In this document: positions 8,029 to 16,518 of the stretch, piece by piece
Layout of the letters: every line of letters begins with the position of its first letter
How positions within the stretch are numbered: position 1 is the first letter of the stretch
Assembly (NCBI GenBank): GCA_902776985.1
Contig: CACYSD010000016.1
Span: 1-57,442, forward strand
Source: UBA3839 sp902776985
GTDB taxonomy: Bacteria > Bacteroidota > Bacteroidia > Bacteroidales > Bacteroidaceae
DNA length: 57,442 nt
Direction: 5' to 3'
Position numbers and translations under genes: made by a program
The notes under the pieces: generated by a model
Seen by the model: only the letters and a program-made list of their open reading frames with translations
Database searches by the model: none
What the model was told of the DNA's origin: nothing

Positions 8029-9222
8029 TCATTCAAGGTTATTTGTAGTTTTGGTTGTGTTAGCATTCTTTATTTTAGAAAGAGTGCTGTTTATTGAATT
8101 TTTCTCTACATATCCTAAAATGAATTGATTAAATTCGCTTTCTTTGTCATTCATGAACACTACCTCTATAGGCAAGGCATAAAAATCCCTTCCTTCTGTG
8201 GAACTGAGAATACTTCCGTCGCTGGGATTCTGGCGAATATATGATACAAGTCGGGTAGCATCTTTCTCTGTTGTGATGACAATAGTTTTCTTTCCGTTGC
8301 TTTCAAGTTCTTTGATACGCCTGTCAACCAGTGCAATGTCCTTTCTCGTGAAATCGTGATGATCGGGGAAACTCATGGATGTGAATTTGCAGAATTTCTC
8401 CAGATCGTATGCCATCTGTTGAGGAGAGGCGATTCCTGTCAGCAACAGTACATTGTATTCATTGTCGTTGAGTTCTGATAACTCTATGTCATTAACCTTA
8501 TTCTTCGACGAAATTCCGTTGGCTATACTTTTTAGATTTCCGTATTTGAAGTGAGTGAAGTATATCTTCTGCCATGGTTGAAGTTTCAGTGACTGAGTGA
8601 TTCCCATTCGTTCGGTAGGAGTGATGCTCTCGGGACATTTGGTCACAATCACTATGTCTGCACGATTGCTGCTGGAGCGTGGCTCACGAAGTCTGCCTGC
8701 AGGGATAAGCTTGTCGAAATATATCAGCCGGTGATAGTCCATGAGAAGGATGTTCACGCCTGGTGTGACGTAGCGGTGCTGATAGGCATCGTCGAGTATT
8801 ATCACGTTTGCCGCTGGATATACCGATAGCTTGCACAGTTCCTTTATTCCATGGCGTCGGTTCTTGTCCACAGCCATGTGGATGTGAGGAAACTTCTGTT
8901 TCATCTGGAATGGCTCATCACCAATCTTCGACATTGGTGTAGAGTTGTCGGAAAGGATATAGCCCTTGGATTTGCGCTTATAGCCACGACTGAGTACTGC
9001 CACTTGCTGTGTGGGGCTGAGCAGTTTGATAAGATATTCAGTATGTGGTGTCTTGCCTGTGCCGCCAACGGTGATGTTACCGATACTGATTACCGGTACA
9101 TCGAAACTCTCACTATGCAGCAGTCCGCACTCAAACATTATGTTACGGACAGTTACTCCAAATCCATATAGCCAGGAGAAGGGTATGAGAGGATAATATA
9201 TTTTTACGTGGTCGCCTTCCAT
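8029..9222 (-). CDS. lpxK: Tetraacyldisaccharide 4'-kinase (lipid A)
   Basis: LpxK adds the 4'-phosphate to the lipid A precursor at the inner face of the inner membrane. The protein has an N-terminal membrane-associated helix (PLIPFSWLYGFGVTVRNIMF), the Walker A loop GNITVGGTGKT near residues 48-58, the conserved LSRGYKRKSKG and the ILDDAYQHRYV segment holding the catalytic acidic residues. Its 397 residues are somewhat longer than the E. coli enzyme, mostly from a polar C-terminal tail. It lies 33 bases after sppA and 42 before thiL, as part of one minus-strand operon. Confidence 0.95.
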   Translation of the reverse strand: MEGDHVKIYYPLIPFSWLYGFGVTVRNIMFECGLLHSESFDVPVISIGNITVGGTGKTPHTEYLIKLLSPTQQVAVLSRGYKRKSKGYILSDNSTPMSKIGDEPFQMKQKFPHIHMAVDKNRRHGIKELCKLSVYPAANVIILDDAYQHRYVTPGVNILLMDYHRLIYFDKLIPAGRLREPRSSSNRADIVIVTKCPESITPTERMGITQSLKLQPWQKIYFTHFKYGNLKSIANGISSKNKVNDIELSELNDNEYNVLLLTGIASPQQMAYDLEKFCKFTSMSFPDHHDFTRKDIALVDRRIKELESNGKKTIVITTEKDATRLVSYIRQNPSDGSILSSTEGRDFYALPIEVVFMNDKESEFNQFILGYVEKNSINSTLSKIKNANTTKTTNNLE

Positions 9223-9255
9223 TTAAAGTGAAGTGTGAATGATAGTACAGGAGAT

Positions 9256-11031
9256 TTATAGATTGTATATGAAATAGTAGGGCAGTTGAGCCTGCATGCT
9301 GAATCCACTCTTGATTTGCTTTATACTCTTGATAACTCCGTAGAAGTCCCCGAGAGTATTCTTCATATATTCGTTTGCATAGCTCTCTCCGCTGCTCTGT
9401 GAGAACAGGTTGTCGAACATACTCTTTGGAGCAGGGTAGGAGAGAATGGTACATTCATCGACTTTTGCGCGTTTCTTAGCCACGGCAATAGCATCGTCAA
9501 GATTGCCTAACTGGTCAACCAATCCCAATTGCTTGGCATGAAGTCCTGTCCATACGCGTCCTTCGGCAATAGCCTTGATCTCATCCTGCTTCATGCCACG
9601 TCCATCAGCACAGCGCTTGGTGAAGAGTTCATAACCGCGGTTCACGTATTGCTGCATGGATTCCTTCTCTCCGTCGTTCATCTCACGAGTGTAGTCACCA
9701 TAGTCACCGAAGCGGTTGGTCTTTACAGTCTCGTAGTGCAATCCGATTTTGTCATTGATAAGTTCCTTAGCCACAGGCATCATTCCGAATATACCTATAG
9801 AACCAGTAAGGGTGGTAGGCTCAGCCACAATCCAGTTGGCATTGCAGGAGATGTAGTAACCGCCTGAGGCAGCCATTCCTCCCATCGAGACAATAACCGG
9901 TTTCTTGGCTTTCATCTCTGTGATGGCATGCCAAATCTGTTCGCTGGCGTAAGCACTTCCTCCACCTGAGTTAACACGCAGTACAACGGCTTTAATGTCC
10001 TCGTTCTCGGTCAGCTCGTGGAGATCCTTGATTACCTTGGTTGCAGCAATCTCATCGTCTGCAGTCAGTCCTTCGGATGGTTCCTGGACGATGTCGCCGA
10101 AGGCATAATAGACAGCAATGACGTTGCCGCTGGTTCCCTTTGGTTCCATAGCTGTGCTTGCAGCAAGATCCTGAGCAGAGATGGTGTTGTATTCTTTTGC
10201 GTTCTCCTTGCCTGTCATGCGAGCCAGCATCTTGGGTATATAGTCAGAGTAAACCAGTTTGTCCACAAGTTTAGTTTTCTTGTAGAATGTAGGTTCCACA
10301 AACATCATCATGGTGTCTGCCAGAGCGTCAAGTTGAGCAGAAGTGAGTTTGCGTGATGCTGCAACTTCTTTCTTCATCTCACCCCATATCTCCTTGCTGA
10401 AGGTGGTGATCTGCTCACGGTTGGCTTCACTCATCTCGGTGAGCATGAATGGCTCAACGGCTGACTTGTATGTGCCTACCTTGAATATCTCCATACGTAC
10501 ACCAAGTTTGTCCATAACTTCCTTGTAGTATACGGTCTGCATGGCGAGACCCTTCCAGTCCACCATTCCCTGTGGATTCAGGAAAACTGAGTCTGCCACA
10601 GAACTGATATAGTATGAACCCTGAGTGTATGTGTCTGCGTAGGCAACAATGAATTTCTTTGTTTTCTTGAAATCCAGCAATGCCTGACGAATTTCCTGCA
10701 ACATGGCAGGAGTGGCACCAGACAGATTGCCGCCTTCAATGTATATACCCTTAATATCTTCATTCTCCTTGGCATTTTGAATGGCAGTGAGAATCTCGCT
10801 GAGTCCGAGTTGGCTCGAACCACCGGTTATCATTGATGTGAGGGAAGCCGAAGAAGCTCTTTCATTCAGTTCTCCGTCGAGCTTCAAAACCATTACGCAG
10901 TCGTCTGGTACTGAAATAGTCGCAGAACTCATCATGCCTACAAGGCTGATTATAGTTATTATGGTAATGATTAACCCCATTATTATGAGGCCTGTTACTG
11001 TTGCTAGAACGTACTTAAAAAAATCTTTCAT
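9256..11031 (-). CDS. sppA: Signal peptide peptidase SppA, 67 kDa type
   Basis: SppA is a membrane-anchored serine protease that degrades cleaved signal peptides on the periplasmic side. An N-terminal transmembrane segment (about residues 8-33) precedes two tandem S49 domains. The lysine general base is K189 in VGTYKSAVEPF and the nucleophile is S389 in GGMAASGGYY. Their spacing of 200 residues equals that of the E. coli K209/S409 pair. The glycine-rich oxyanion region LRVNSGGGSA is present. The length of 591 residues is normal for the long type. It follows the GH105 gene after 10 bases and is followed by lpxK. Confidence 0.95.
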   Translation of the reverse strand: MKDFFKYVLATVTGLIIMGLIITIITIISLVGMMSSATISVPDDCVMVLKLDGELNERASSASLTSMITGGSSQLGLSEILTAIQNAKENEDIKGIYIEGGNLSGATPAMLQEIRQALLDFKKTKKFIVAYADTYTQGSYYISSVADSVFLNPQGMVDWKGLAMQTVYYKEVMDKLGVRMEIFKVGTYKSAVEPFMLTEMSEANREQITTFSKEIWGEMKKEVAASRKLTSAQLDALADTMMMFVEPTFYKKTKLVDKLVYSDYIPKMLARMTGKENAKEYNTISAQDLAASTAMEPKGTSGNVIAVYYAFGDIVQEPSEGLTADDEIAATKVIKDLHELTENEDIKAVVLRVNSGGGSAYASEQIWHAITEMKAKKPVIVSMGGMAASGGYYISCNANWIVAEPTTLTGSIGIFGMMPVAKELINDKIGLHYETVKTNRFGDYGDYTREMNDGEKESMQQYVNRGYELFTKRCADGRGMKQDEIKAIAEGRVWTGLHAKQLGLVDQLGNLDDAIAVAKKRAKVDECTILSYPAPKSMFDNLFSQSSGESYANEYMKNTLGDFYGVIKSIKQIKSGFSMQAQLPYYFIYNL

Positions 11032-11041
11032 GATTCATTCT

Positions 11042-12202
11042 TTATTTTTCACTATACCGAACATATTCACATGCGGCGAGGAGCCATGCACCGGTGCCGA
11101 ATGGTGCTTGAGAATGAGCATCAACCTTGCGGGTTGGGTCGGGCTTCTCGCCGATTGGCTGAACGAAACCGATGCTTCCATCCTCTTGAAGAGCAATGGT
11201 GGAGAGGTATTTCCATGCCTTGTCGATAACAGGCTTGTATTTAGCTGCTGGCAGCAATCCGTTGTTTACCCCCCAGAGCATACCATAGGTGAAGAATGCT
11301 GTTCCACTGGTTTCGTAGCCGGGAGCATCCTCTTCGCAGAGCATGGAACGGCTCCAGTAACCCTCTTCCTGCTGGCAACGTGCAACGCCTTCAGCCAGCT
11401 GCTGGAATCGCTTCACGTAGATAGCACGGTACTTTGAGTCTTTTGGAAGATCCTGCAGCACCTTTGCAAGTCCTGCCAGAACCCATCCGTCGCCTCTTGC
11501 CCAGAAACTCTTTCCTTCATTGCAGGCTGTCTTGACTTTCGGATACACATATTTTGCATCGCGATAGTAGAGCTGTGCTTCCTTGTCGAAGAGCAGGGAG
11601 TCGGTCCACAGGAAACACTCATATTGCTTATCGAGCAGCTTCTGGTCGTGGGTAATGGTATATAGTTTTGTGAAGATAGGCAGTCCCATGTACAGAGCGT
11701 CGCTCCACCACCAGTAGTCACGTTCATTAGTTGAAGCCTGATAGGTCATTACCTCCAGTGCACGTTCCAGGCGTTCTGCCCTGTGTTCGAGTTTATACAG
11801 GTCGATATAAATCTGGAAGCAAATCTGCCAGTCGGCAAAGAGCACGTGGCGCATACCTTCGCCATAGGTCTTGTACTCCCATTTCGATTTGTTGCCCTCG
11901 GTAGCACCTTTCCAGTTGTTGTGACGGGCAAAGCGCAGGGCATAGTCAAGATAATCCTTATTGCCTGTCAGTTCATACACAGCCTGATTGCCGGTGAAGT
12001 AAGCGGCATTGTCCCAAAATCCGCGACATTCAGCCTTGTTATGGCTTTGCCAATAGGTGTTGACTTTGTCAATCAGTTTCAGAACGTTCTGCGCTTCGTC
12101 GTTCTTCACTTGCTGAGCATAAGGCTTAGCGGGTAAATCCTGAGCATTCACATTTGCTCCCAGGAGCAACGCTCCGATAAATAACGCTGATATTCGTTTC
12201 AT
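11042..12202 (-). CDS. GH105 (GH88-related) unsaturated glycuronyl hydrolase
   Basis: These enzymes hydrate the double bond of unsaturated uronic acid ends left by polysaccharide lyases, for example on rhamnogalacturonan. The 386-residue protein has a signal peptide (about residues 1-20, ending VNAQ), then an (alpha/alpha)6 barrel. Typical motifs are RDYWWWSDALYMGLPIF, whose D168 is the candidate catalytic aspartate, and WARGDGWVLAGLA at 234-246. It probably acts in the periplasm. Its stop lies 10 bases before sppA, so it may share that transcript. Three 8-base repeats of CGTTATNN lie 46-69 bases upstream of its ATG. Confidence 0.88.
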   Translation of the reverse strand: MKRISALFIGALLLGANVNAQDLPAKPYAQQVKNDEAQNVLKLIDKVNTYWQSHNKAECRGFWDNAAYFTGNQAVYELTGNKDYLDYALRFARHNNWKGATEGNKSKWEYKTYGEGMRHVLFADWQICFQIYIDLYKLEHRAERLERALEVMTYQASTNERDYWWWSDALYMGLPIFTKLYTITHDQKLLDKQYECFLWTDSLLFDKEAQLYYRDAKYVYPKVKTACNEGKSFWARGDGWVLAGLAKVLQDLPKDSKYRAIYVKRFQQLAEGVARCQQEEGYWSRSMLCEEDAPGYETSGTAFFTYGMLWGVNNGLLPAAKYKPVIDKAWKYLSTIALQEDGSIGFVQPIGEKPDPTRKVDAHSQAPFGTGAWLLAACEYVRYSEK

Positions 12203-12247
12203 ATAATTGATGTTATTTAATTATTTCGCTTTGTCTAATTAGTATTT

Positions 12248-12271
12248 CGTTATAACGTTATATCGTTATGT
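12248..12271. repeat. Three tandem 8-base repeats (CGTTATNN) upstream of the GH105 gene
   Basis: CGTTATAA, CGTTATAT and CGTTATGT follow each other exactly. Part of the run forms the 12-base palindrome TATAACGTTATA at 12251-12262. The position, 46-69 bases before the GH105 start, would suit an operator; it also fits the window's wider pattern of short-period leader repeats. Confidence 0.5.
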
Positions 12272-12310
12272 TGAAGGGCGCACATCGATAATCTGATTCT
12301 TAATTCATCA

Positions 12311-13813
12311 TTAATGTATTTTAATTCTTAATTTCTTAGCTTCAGCTTGCAAAAATTCAATTGCAGCTTCGCGCTCGTTGGGAATTGTCTCTTCCAGAAT
12401 TGCTTCCTTAAGTGCCGATTTCAGCAACCCAACTTCCCTGGATGGTTTCAGGTGGAACATCTCCATGATTTCGTTGCCGTCTATGCATGGTTGGAATAGC
12501 CTCTTATAGTCGCGCTCCACCAGGTCGGTGAGTTTTTCGCGAACCATACGGAAATTCTCCCTGAACCGCTGTTTGCGGACTTCGTTCTTCGAAGTGATGT
12601 CCGCTTCGCAAAGCGTCATCAGATCGTCGATGTCGTCACCTGCCTCGCTGAGCAATCGACGAACGGCGCTGTCCGTCACTTCGTCGTCAGCTATAGCTAT
12701 TGGACGCATGTGGAGTTCCACCAGCTTCTGCACATATTTCATCTTCGCATCGAGTGGTAGCTTCATCCTACGGAAAATCTGCGGCACCATCTTCATCCCT
12801 ATGAAGTTATGGTTGTGAAACGTCCATCCCTGGGCATCGTCCCATCGCTTACTCTTCGGTTTCCCAATATCGTGCAGCAACGCAGCCCACCTTAACCACA
12901 AAGTCATATCCTCCTTCTCTTCCTTCTCCTTGTCTTCTGGTGAATTCTTCCCTCTTGGATGATTAGTGGTGGTTCTCGCTACATTGTCCAACACTTCCAG
13001 TGAGTGGTAGAAGTTGTTCTTGTGGGCACGACCGTTGCGCGTCTCCACATTGTCCAGTTCGCAGAGTTCTGGCAGGAATTGCTGCAGCAGACCTGTGTCG
13101 TAGAGATCGTAGATGCCTCGGCTTGGAGTTGTCGTCATCAGGATTTTGTTGAACTCATCCTGAATCCTCTCACCGCTTATGATTTTCAGACGAGAGGCAT
13201 TGCGCTTCAGAGCTTCACGAGTCTCAGGCTCTATGTCGAAATGCAACTGAGCGGAGAACCGTATGCATCGCAGCATACGCAGAGGATCGTCGCTGAAGGT
13301 GATGTCGGGGTCGAGTGGGGTACGCATGATGCCATCCTCCAAGTCCATCAGACCGTCGAACGGGTCAACCAGTTCTCCGAAGCGTTCACCGTTCAGACAC
13401 AGAGCCATTGCGTTGATGGTGAAGTCGCGTCGGTTCAGGTCATCCTCCAGAGTGCCGTCCTCCACAATCGGTTTGCGGGAATCATGGCTGTAGCTCTCTC
13501 GTCGTGCACCGACAAACTCAATCTCCTCGCCTCCAAAGTGCAGTTGAGCAGTACCGAAATTGGCATATACAGCTACATGCACCTTTCTTCCGCTTCGTTG
13601 CTCAATGGCTTTCGCTACAGCTTTCGCCATCTGGATTCCGCTGCCCACAACCACACAGTCTATGTCATTCGACCTGCGTTCAAGAAACAGGTCGCGCACA
13701 TATCCCCCAATCACATAACATTCCATTCCCTCGGCATCTGCCACCTGGGAAATCAGTTTGAAAATTGGGCGCGAAATCAGTTTGCGCAACTCATCGTCAG
13801 TATACGTCCTCAT
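12311..13813 (-). CDS. cca: CCA-adding tRNA nucleotidyltransferase with HD domain
   Basis: The protein adds or repairs the 3'-CCA end of tRNAs; none of the tRNA genes in this window encodes CCA, so the activity is needed. The class II nucleotidyltransferase fold begins with YVIGGYVRDLFL and the metal-binding pair D50/D52 in SNDIDCVVVG, followed by the RRDFTINAMAL motif near residue 128 and the RNA-binding helical part. A C-terminal HD domain (LLHDIGKPKSK near residue 313) suggests an added phosphohydrolase function. The 500-residue length is normal for this bacteroidal fusion. Confidence 0.93.
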   Translation of the reverse strand: MRTYTDDELRKLISRPIFKLISQVADAEGMECYVIGGYVRDLFLERRSNDIDCVVVGSGIQMAKAVAKAIEQRSGRKVHVAVYANFGTAQLHFGGEEIEFVGARRESYSHDSRKPIVEDGTLEDDLNRRDFTINAMALCLNGERFGELVDPFDGLMDLEDGIMRTPLDPDITFSDDPLRMLRCIRFSAQLHFDIEPETREALKRNASRLKIISGERIQDEFNKILMTTTPSRGIYDLYDTGLLQQFLPELCELDNVETRNGRAHKNNFYHSLEVLDNVARTTTNHPRGKNSPEDKEKEEKEDMTLWLRWAALLHDIGKPKSKRWDDAQGWTFHNHNFIGMKMVPQIFRRMKLPLDAKMKYVQKLVELHMRPIAIADDEVTDSAVRRLLSEAGDDIDDLMTLCEADITSKNEVRKQRFRENFRMVREKLTDLVERDYKRLFQPCIDGNEIMEMFHLKPSREVGLLKSALKEAILEETIPNEREAAIEFLQAEAKKLRIKIH

Positions 13814-13954
13814 CTATGCATTTGTATTTATCAAGCAAAGATAAGCAGAAATAATGAATGCTGCAAGTAATACACCGCTTTTACCAGTTTTTCTTCACTT
13901 AAAATGATTTTCACATGTTTTTCAGTACATGTCCTCTTATCCTAATGCCCAATA

Positions 13955-14386
13955 CTATTTTGCTTCCTCAAACACAACGTGGGTTTGGATATAGTTTTTA
14001 AGTTTCTTTTCTGGGGTGAAGATGATGTGAGGATTGAGGATGTCTGCCGAAGTGAAGCCCTCCGGTGTGTCGCGTGATGTGCTGTTGAACGACAGACGGA
14101 ATGTGCCCAATCCAGCAATCTTCATAGGATGGCCTTTCATGATTTGGTTATGGAAATCATTGACGATAGCATCTACAACACCACGAACCTGATATGGACG
14201 CAAGCCATCGAAGTTGCGGACAATCTGTTCGATAGTATCATTCTCTGACTGCTTTGGTGCATAATACGGACGCGCCACATATTTTAGTTTCTTACCGCCT
14301 ATGCCTACTTTCTTAGGACCTACCTTGAAAAGGCATGTTGATTTTGAAATTTCTCTCATAGCTCTGAATTTTGGATGGTAAAACAT
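13955..14386 (-). CDS. HU/IHF-like DNA-binding protein
   Basis: The 143-residue protein has a basic N-terminal stretch and a C-terminal HU-like fold: LRPYQVRGVVDAIVNDFHN as the helical part, IAGLGTFRLSFNS as the beta arm base, and IIFTPEKKLKNYI as the final strand and helix. This matches the histone-like proteins common in Bacteroidetes. It likely bends or compacts DNA. The ATG at 14384-14386 lies about 35 bases from the predicted transcription start. An ATG nine codons downstream (MREISKST) is an alternative. Confidence 0.75.
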   Translation of the reverse strand: MFYHPKFRAMREISKSTCLFKVGPKKVGIGGKKLKYVARPYYAPKQSENDTIEQIVRNFDGLRPYQVRGVVDAIVNDFHNQIMKGHPMKIAGLGTFRLSFNSTSRDTPEGFTSADILNPHIIFTPEKKLKNYIQTHVVFEEAK

Positions 14387-14426
14387 TAATCCTCAGCATT
14401 AGGATTATATATCTACACTTTCAAGG

Positions 14427-14458
14427 CAAAGATACAATTCTTTTAAGAAATCCACAAA
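14427..14458 (-). promoter_or_regulatory. Promoter of the HU-like gene
   Basis: On the minus strand TTTG at 14455-14458 is followed after 20 bases by TATCTTTG at 14427-14434. Both boxes match the Bacteroidetes sigma consensus with the normal spacing. Confidence 0.75.
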
Positions 14459-14470
14459 GAAACATTGTCA

Positions 14471-14537
14471 AATTTTCAAGTACTTGGAAAAATATTTTTA
14501 AATACTAAAAAAAATATTTCCAAATACTTGAAAATTC
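14471..14537. repeat. Long AT-rich inverted repeat
   Basis: The outer arms AATTTTCAAGTACTTGG and CCAAATACTTGAAAATT pair with one mismatch. Further AT-only pairing (AAATATTT) continues toward a short centre. It sits between the HU-like promoter and the end of the DMT transporter gene. It could end the minus-strand transcript arriving from the transporter gene, or be a protein-binding site next to the HU promoter. Confidence 0.6.
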
Positions 14538-14677
14538 CACCAAAACGAGGACTTAAATTCTATTAAGTGCTGTCCTCCTTCTGTTTCTATGTAGTCTCGT
14601 TGCTTTTGCACTCTATCTTTGCCAAGAATCAGAGGAATATTTTCTTTTATTCATTGTGTGTTAAACAATAATTCTCC

Positions 14678-15595
14678 TTACTTGCTGCCGATGAAGAGGA
14701 AGATCATGGAGAGGAGGACGAGGGCAAGGTCGATGGCTTTGGCGCGGAGATTCTTCTCATGGAAGGCTAAGGCTCCGAAGGCGAAGCTGACGAGGACGCT
14801 GCCTCGACGAATCATGGAGACAATGCTAATCATCGCTCCGTCGTGACTGAGGGCGTAGAAATACATGAAGTCGGCAGCAGACAGGAATACGCTGATGAAA
14901 ATGATAGTCCATGTCCAATGGAATGGGGTAGTGCGATGACGGACGGGATACCACAGAAGAATAAGCATGAACGTCATCATGCCGAGCTGGTAGATGTTGT
15001 ACCAGGATTGAACAGCCATCTTGTCAAGACCAACTCCGCCTGCCGACTCAGGTGCCATGAGGAATTTGTCGTAAAGCCCGGATATGGCTCCGAGGATATT
15101 GGAGAGAAGCACGAAGATAATCCATTTGTTGTGCTTGAAGTCGATGCCTTCCTTCTTGCCGCTGCGGGAGAGGAGATAGAGTCCTATCATAGCTGTGATG
15201 ACTCCAAGCCACTGGAAGAGTGAGAGCTTCTCTCCGAAGAAGGTGAGTGCACCGATGAGCACCATAACGGGACGAGTGGCATTGATTGGTCCAACTATAG
15301 TTAGCGGCAGGTTCTTGATGCCGAAATAGCCGAAGAGCCAAGAAGCCAGGACTATGCACGACTTGAACAGGATGAAGCGGTGCTCTGCCCATCCGTAGCT
15401 ATGGGTGAAGAAGAGTGATTCCTCTCCAATCACACCATTGGCGGAAAGGAGAATAAAGGGCAGGAATATGATTGACGAGAAGAGAGTGTTGAGTGTCAGT
15501 ACCGGAATCACGGCATTGGCTTTCAACGACTTCTTCTTAAACACGTCGTAGAATCCTAATAGGAATGCTGAGAGAAATGCTAAAGCGAGCCACAT
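14678..15595 (-). CDS. EamA/DMT-family transporter
   Basis: The 305-residue protein has about ten transmembrane helices arranged as two EamA repeats. The first ends near residue 140 (GVITAMIGLYLLSRSG) and the second near the C-terminus (LALVLLSMIFLFIGS). DMT carriers move metabolites or amino acids across the inner membrane; the substrate cannot be read from sequence. It lies 126 bases downstream of truA, separated by a compound palindrome. Confidence 0.82.
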   Translation of the reverse strand: MWLALAFLSAFLLGFYDVFKKKSLKANAVIPVLTLNTLFSSIIFLPFILLSANGVIGEESLFFTHSYGWAEHRFILFKSCIVLASWLFGYFGIKNLPLTIVGPINATRPVMVLIGALTFFGEKLSLFQWLGVITAMIGLYLLSRSGKKEGIDFKHNKWIIFVLLSNILGAISGLYDKFLMAPESAGGVGLDKMAVQSWYNIYQLGMMTFMLILLWYPVRHRTTPFHWTWTIIFISVFLSAADFMYFYALSHDGAMISIVSMIRRGSVLVSFAFGALAFHEKNLRAKAIDLALVLLSMIFLFIGSK

Positions 15596-15606
15596 GAGAG
15601 TGAAAG

Positions 15607-15687
15607 ACCCTCCCCCGTACAGACACCTTCCCTTCGGTCACCAATCGCTTGAACGCGAACGCGCGATTGCCCTGTGAAGGAGGGGGT
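15607..15687. repeat. Compound palindromic element between truA and the DMT gene
   Basis: Nested inverted repeats are seen: an outer CCTCCCCC and GGAGGGGG, then CCTTC (15626-15630) with GAAGG (15676-15680), then CAATCGC (15642-15648) with GCGATTG (15663-15669) around a 14-base loop. There is no open reading frame and no T-run. It resembles intergenic palindromic repeats of the REP or mini-transposon type; only one copy was seen in this window. Confidence 0.5.
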
Positions 15688-15720
15688 AGTTTCCTACTGC
15701 GGGTTATGGGATTTAAAGGT

Positions 15721-16518
15721 TTAAAGGGGGTTGGTCTGGATTTTATCTGGATATGTGATGTTGGCGAGGAAGAGGGCGTTGCCAGGGACACTGGTGCCAG
15801 CGGAACAGCGGTCTTTTTTCTCTATGATTGCACGAAACTGATCAACGGTGAGGACGCCTCGACCTACATCGAGAAGGGTGCCGACGATAGCGCGAACCAT
15901 GTTGCGAAGGAATCGGTCGGCTGTGATGGTGAATTTCCATTCCGTATCGCTCACTTGCTCCCAACGCACTTCCATGATGCGGCAGTTGTTGGTCTTGACA
16001 TCGGTGTGGAGCTTGGAGAATGAGGTGAAGTCGGTGTAGTCGAAGAGAGCCTGTGCCGCCTCGTTCATTAGGTCGATGTTGAGTGGATGGGGATAGCGAT
16101 AGGAGTAGTGACGGGAGAAGGGTGACTTCTCTGTCGTGATGTAATAATGGTATGTGCGCGAAGTGGCAGAGAAGCGTGCGTGGGCTTCATCGGTCACCGG
16201 CACAATGCGCTGAATAGCGATATCAGGAGGAAGAATGCGGTTGAGGCGAAGGATAAATTCTTCACTCTTCATTATTAATTCTTCGGGGCTTTGCCCGAAG
16301 CGACTATAGTCGATAACTTCATTTACATCGAAGTGGGCTACCATCATGGAGGCGTTGACACCGGCATCGGTGCGGCCTGCTCCAACGACTTCGATGGGTT
16401 GGCGCAAGATGGTGGAGAGAGCGTTCTGGAGAGTTTCCTGAACGCTCACCCCATTGGGTTGTATCTGCCAACCGTGGTAGTTGGCTCCGTCGTAGCTTAG
16501 ATAGATGAAAAAACGCAT
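15721..16518 (-). CDS. truA: tRNA pseudouridine synthase A
   Basis: TruA converts uridines 38-40 of the anticodon stem-loop to pseudouridine. The catalytic aspartate is D51 in GAGRTDAGVNA. Other family motifs are LSYDGANYHGWQIQP at the start, ARFSATSRTYHYYI, and FLRNMVRAIVGTLLDVGRG. The 265-residue length is normal. Its ATG shares one base with the stop codon of the upstream nucleotidase-like gene (TAATG), which indicates translational coupling. Confidence 0.95.
   Translation of the reverse strand: MRFFIYLSYDGANYHGWQIQPNGVSVQETLQNALSTILRQPIEVVGAGRTDAGVNASMMVAHFDVNEVIDYSRFGQSPEELIMKSEEFILRLNRILPPDIAIQRIVPVTDEAHARFSATSRTYHYYITTEKSPFSRHYSYRYPHPLNIDLMNEAAQALFDYTDFTSFSKLHTDVKTNNCRIMEVRWEQVSDTEWKFTITADRFLRNMVRAIVGTLLDVGRGVLTVDQFRAIIEKKDRCSAGTSVPGNALFLANITYPDKIQTNPL

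Noticed and set aside
13004..13870. 288-codon plus-strand frame opposite cca
   Set aside because: Antisense shadow of cca; no start signal and no recognisable domain.
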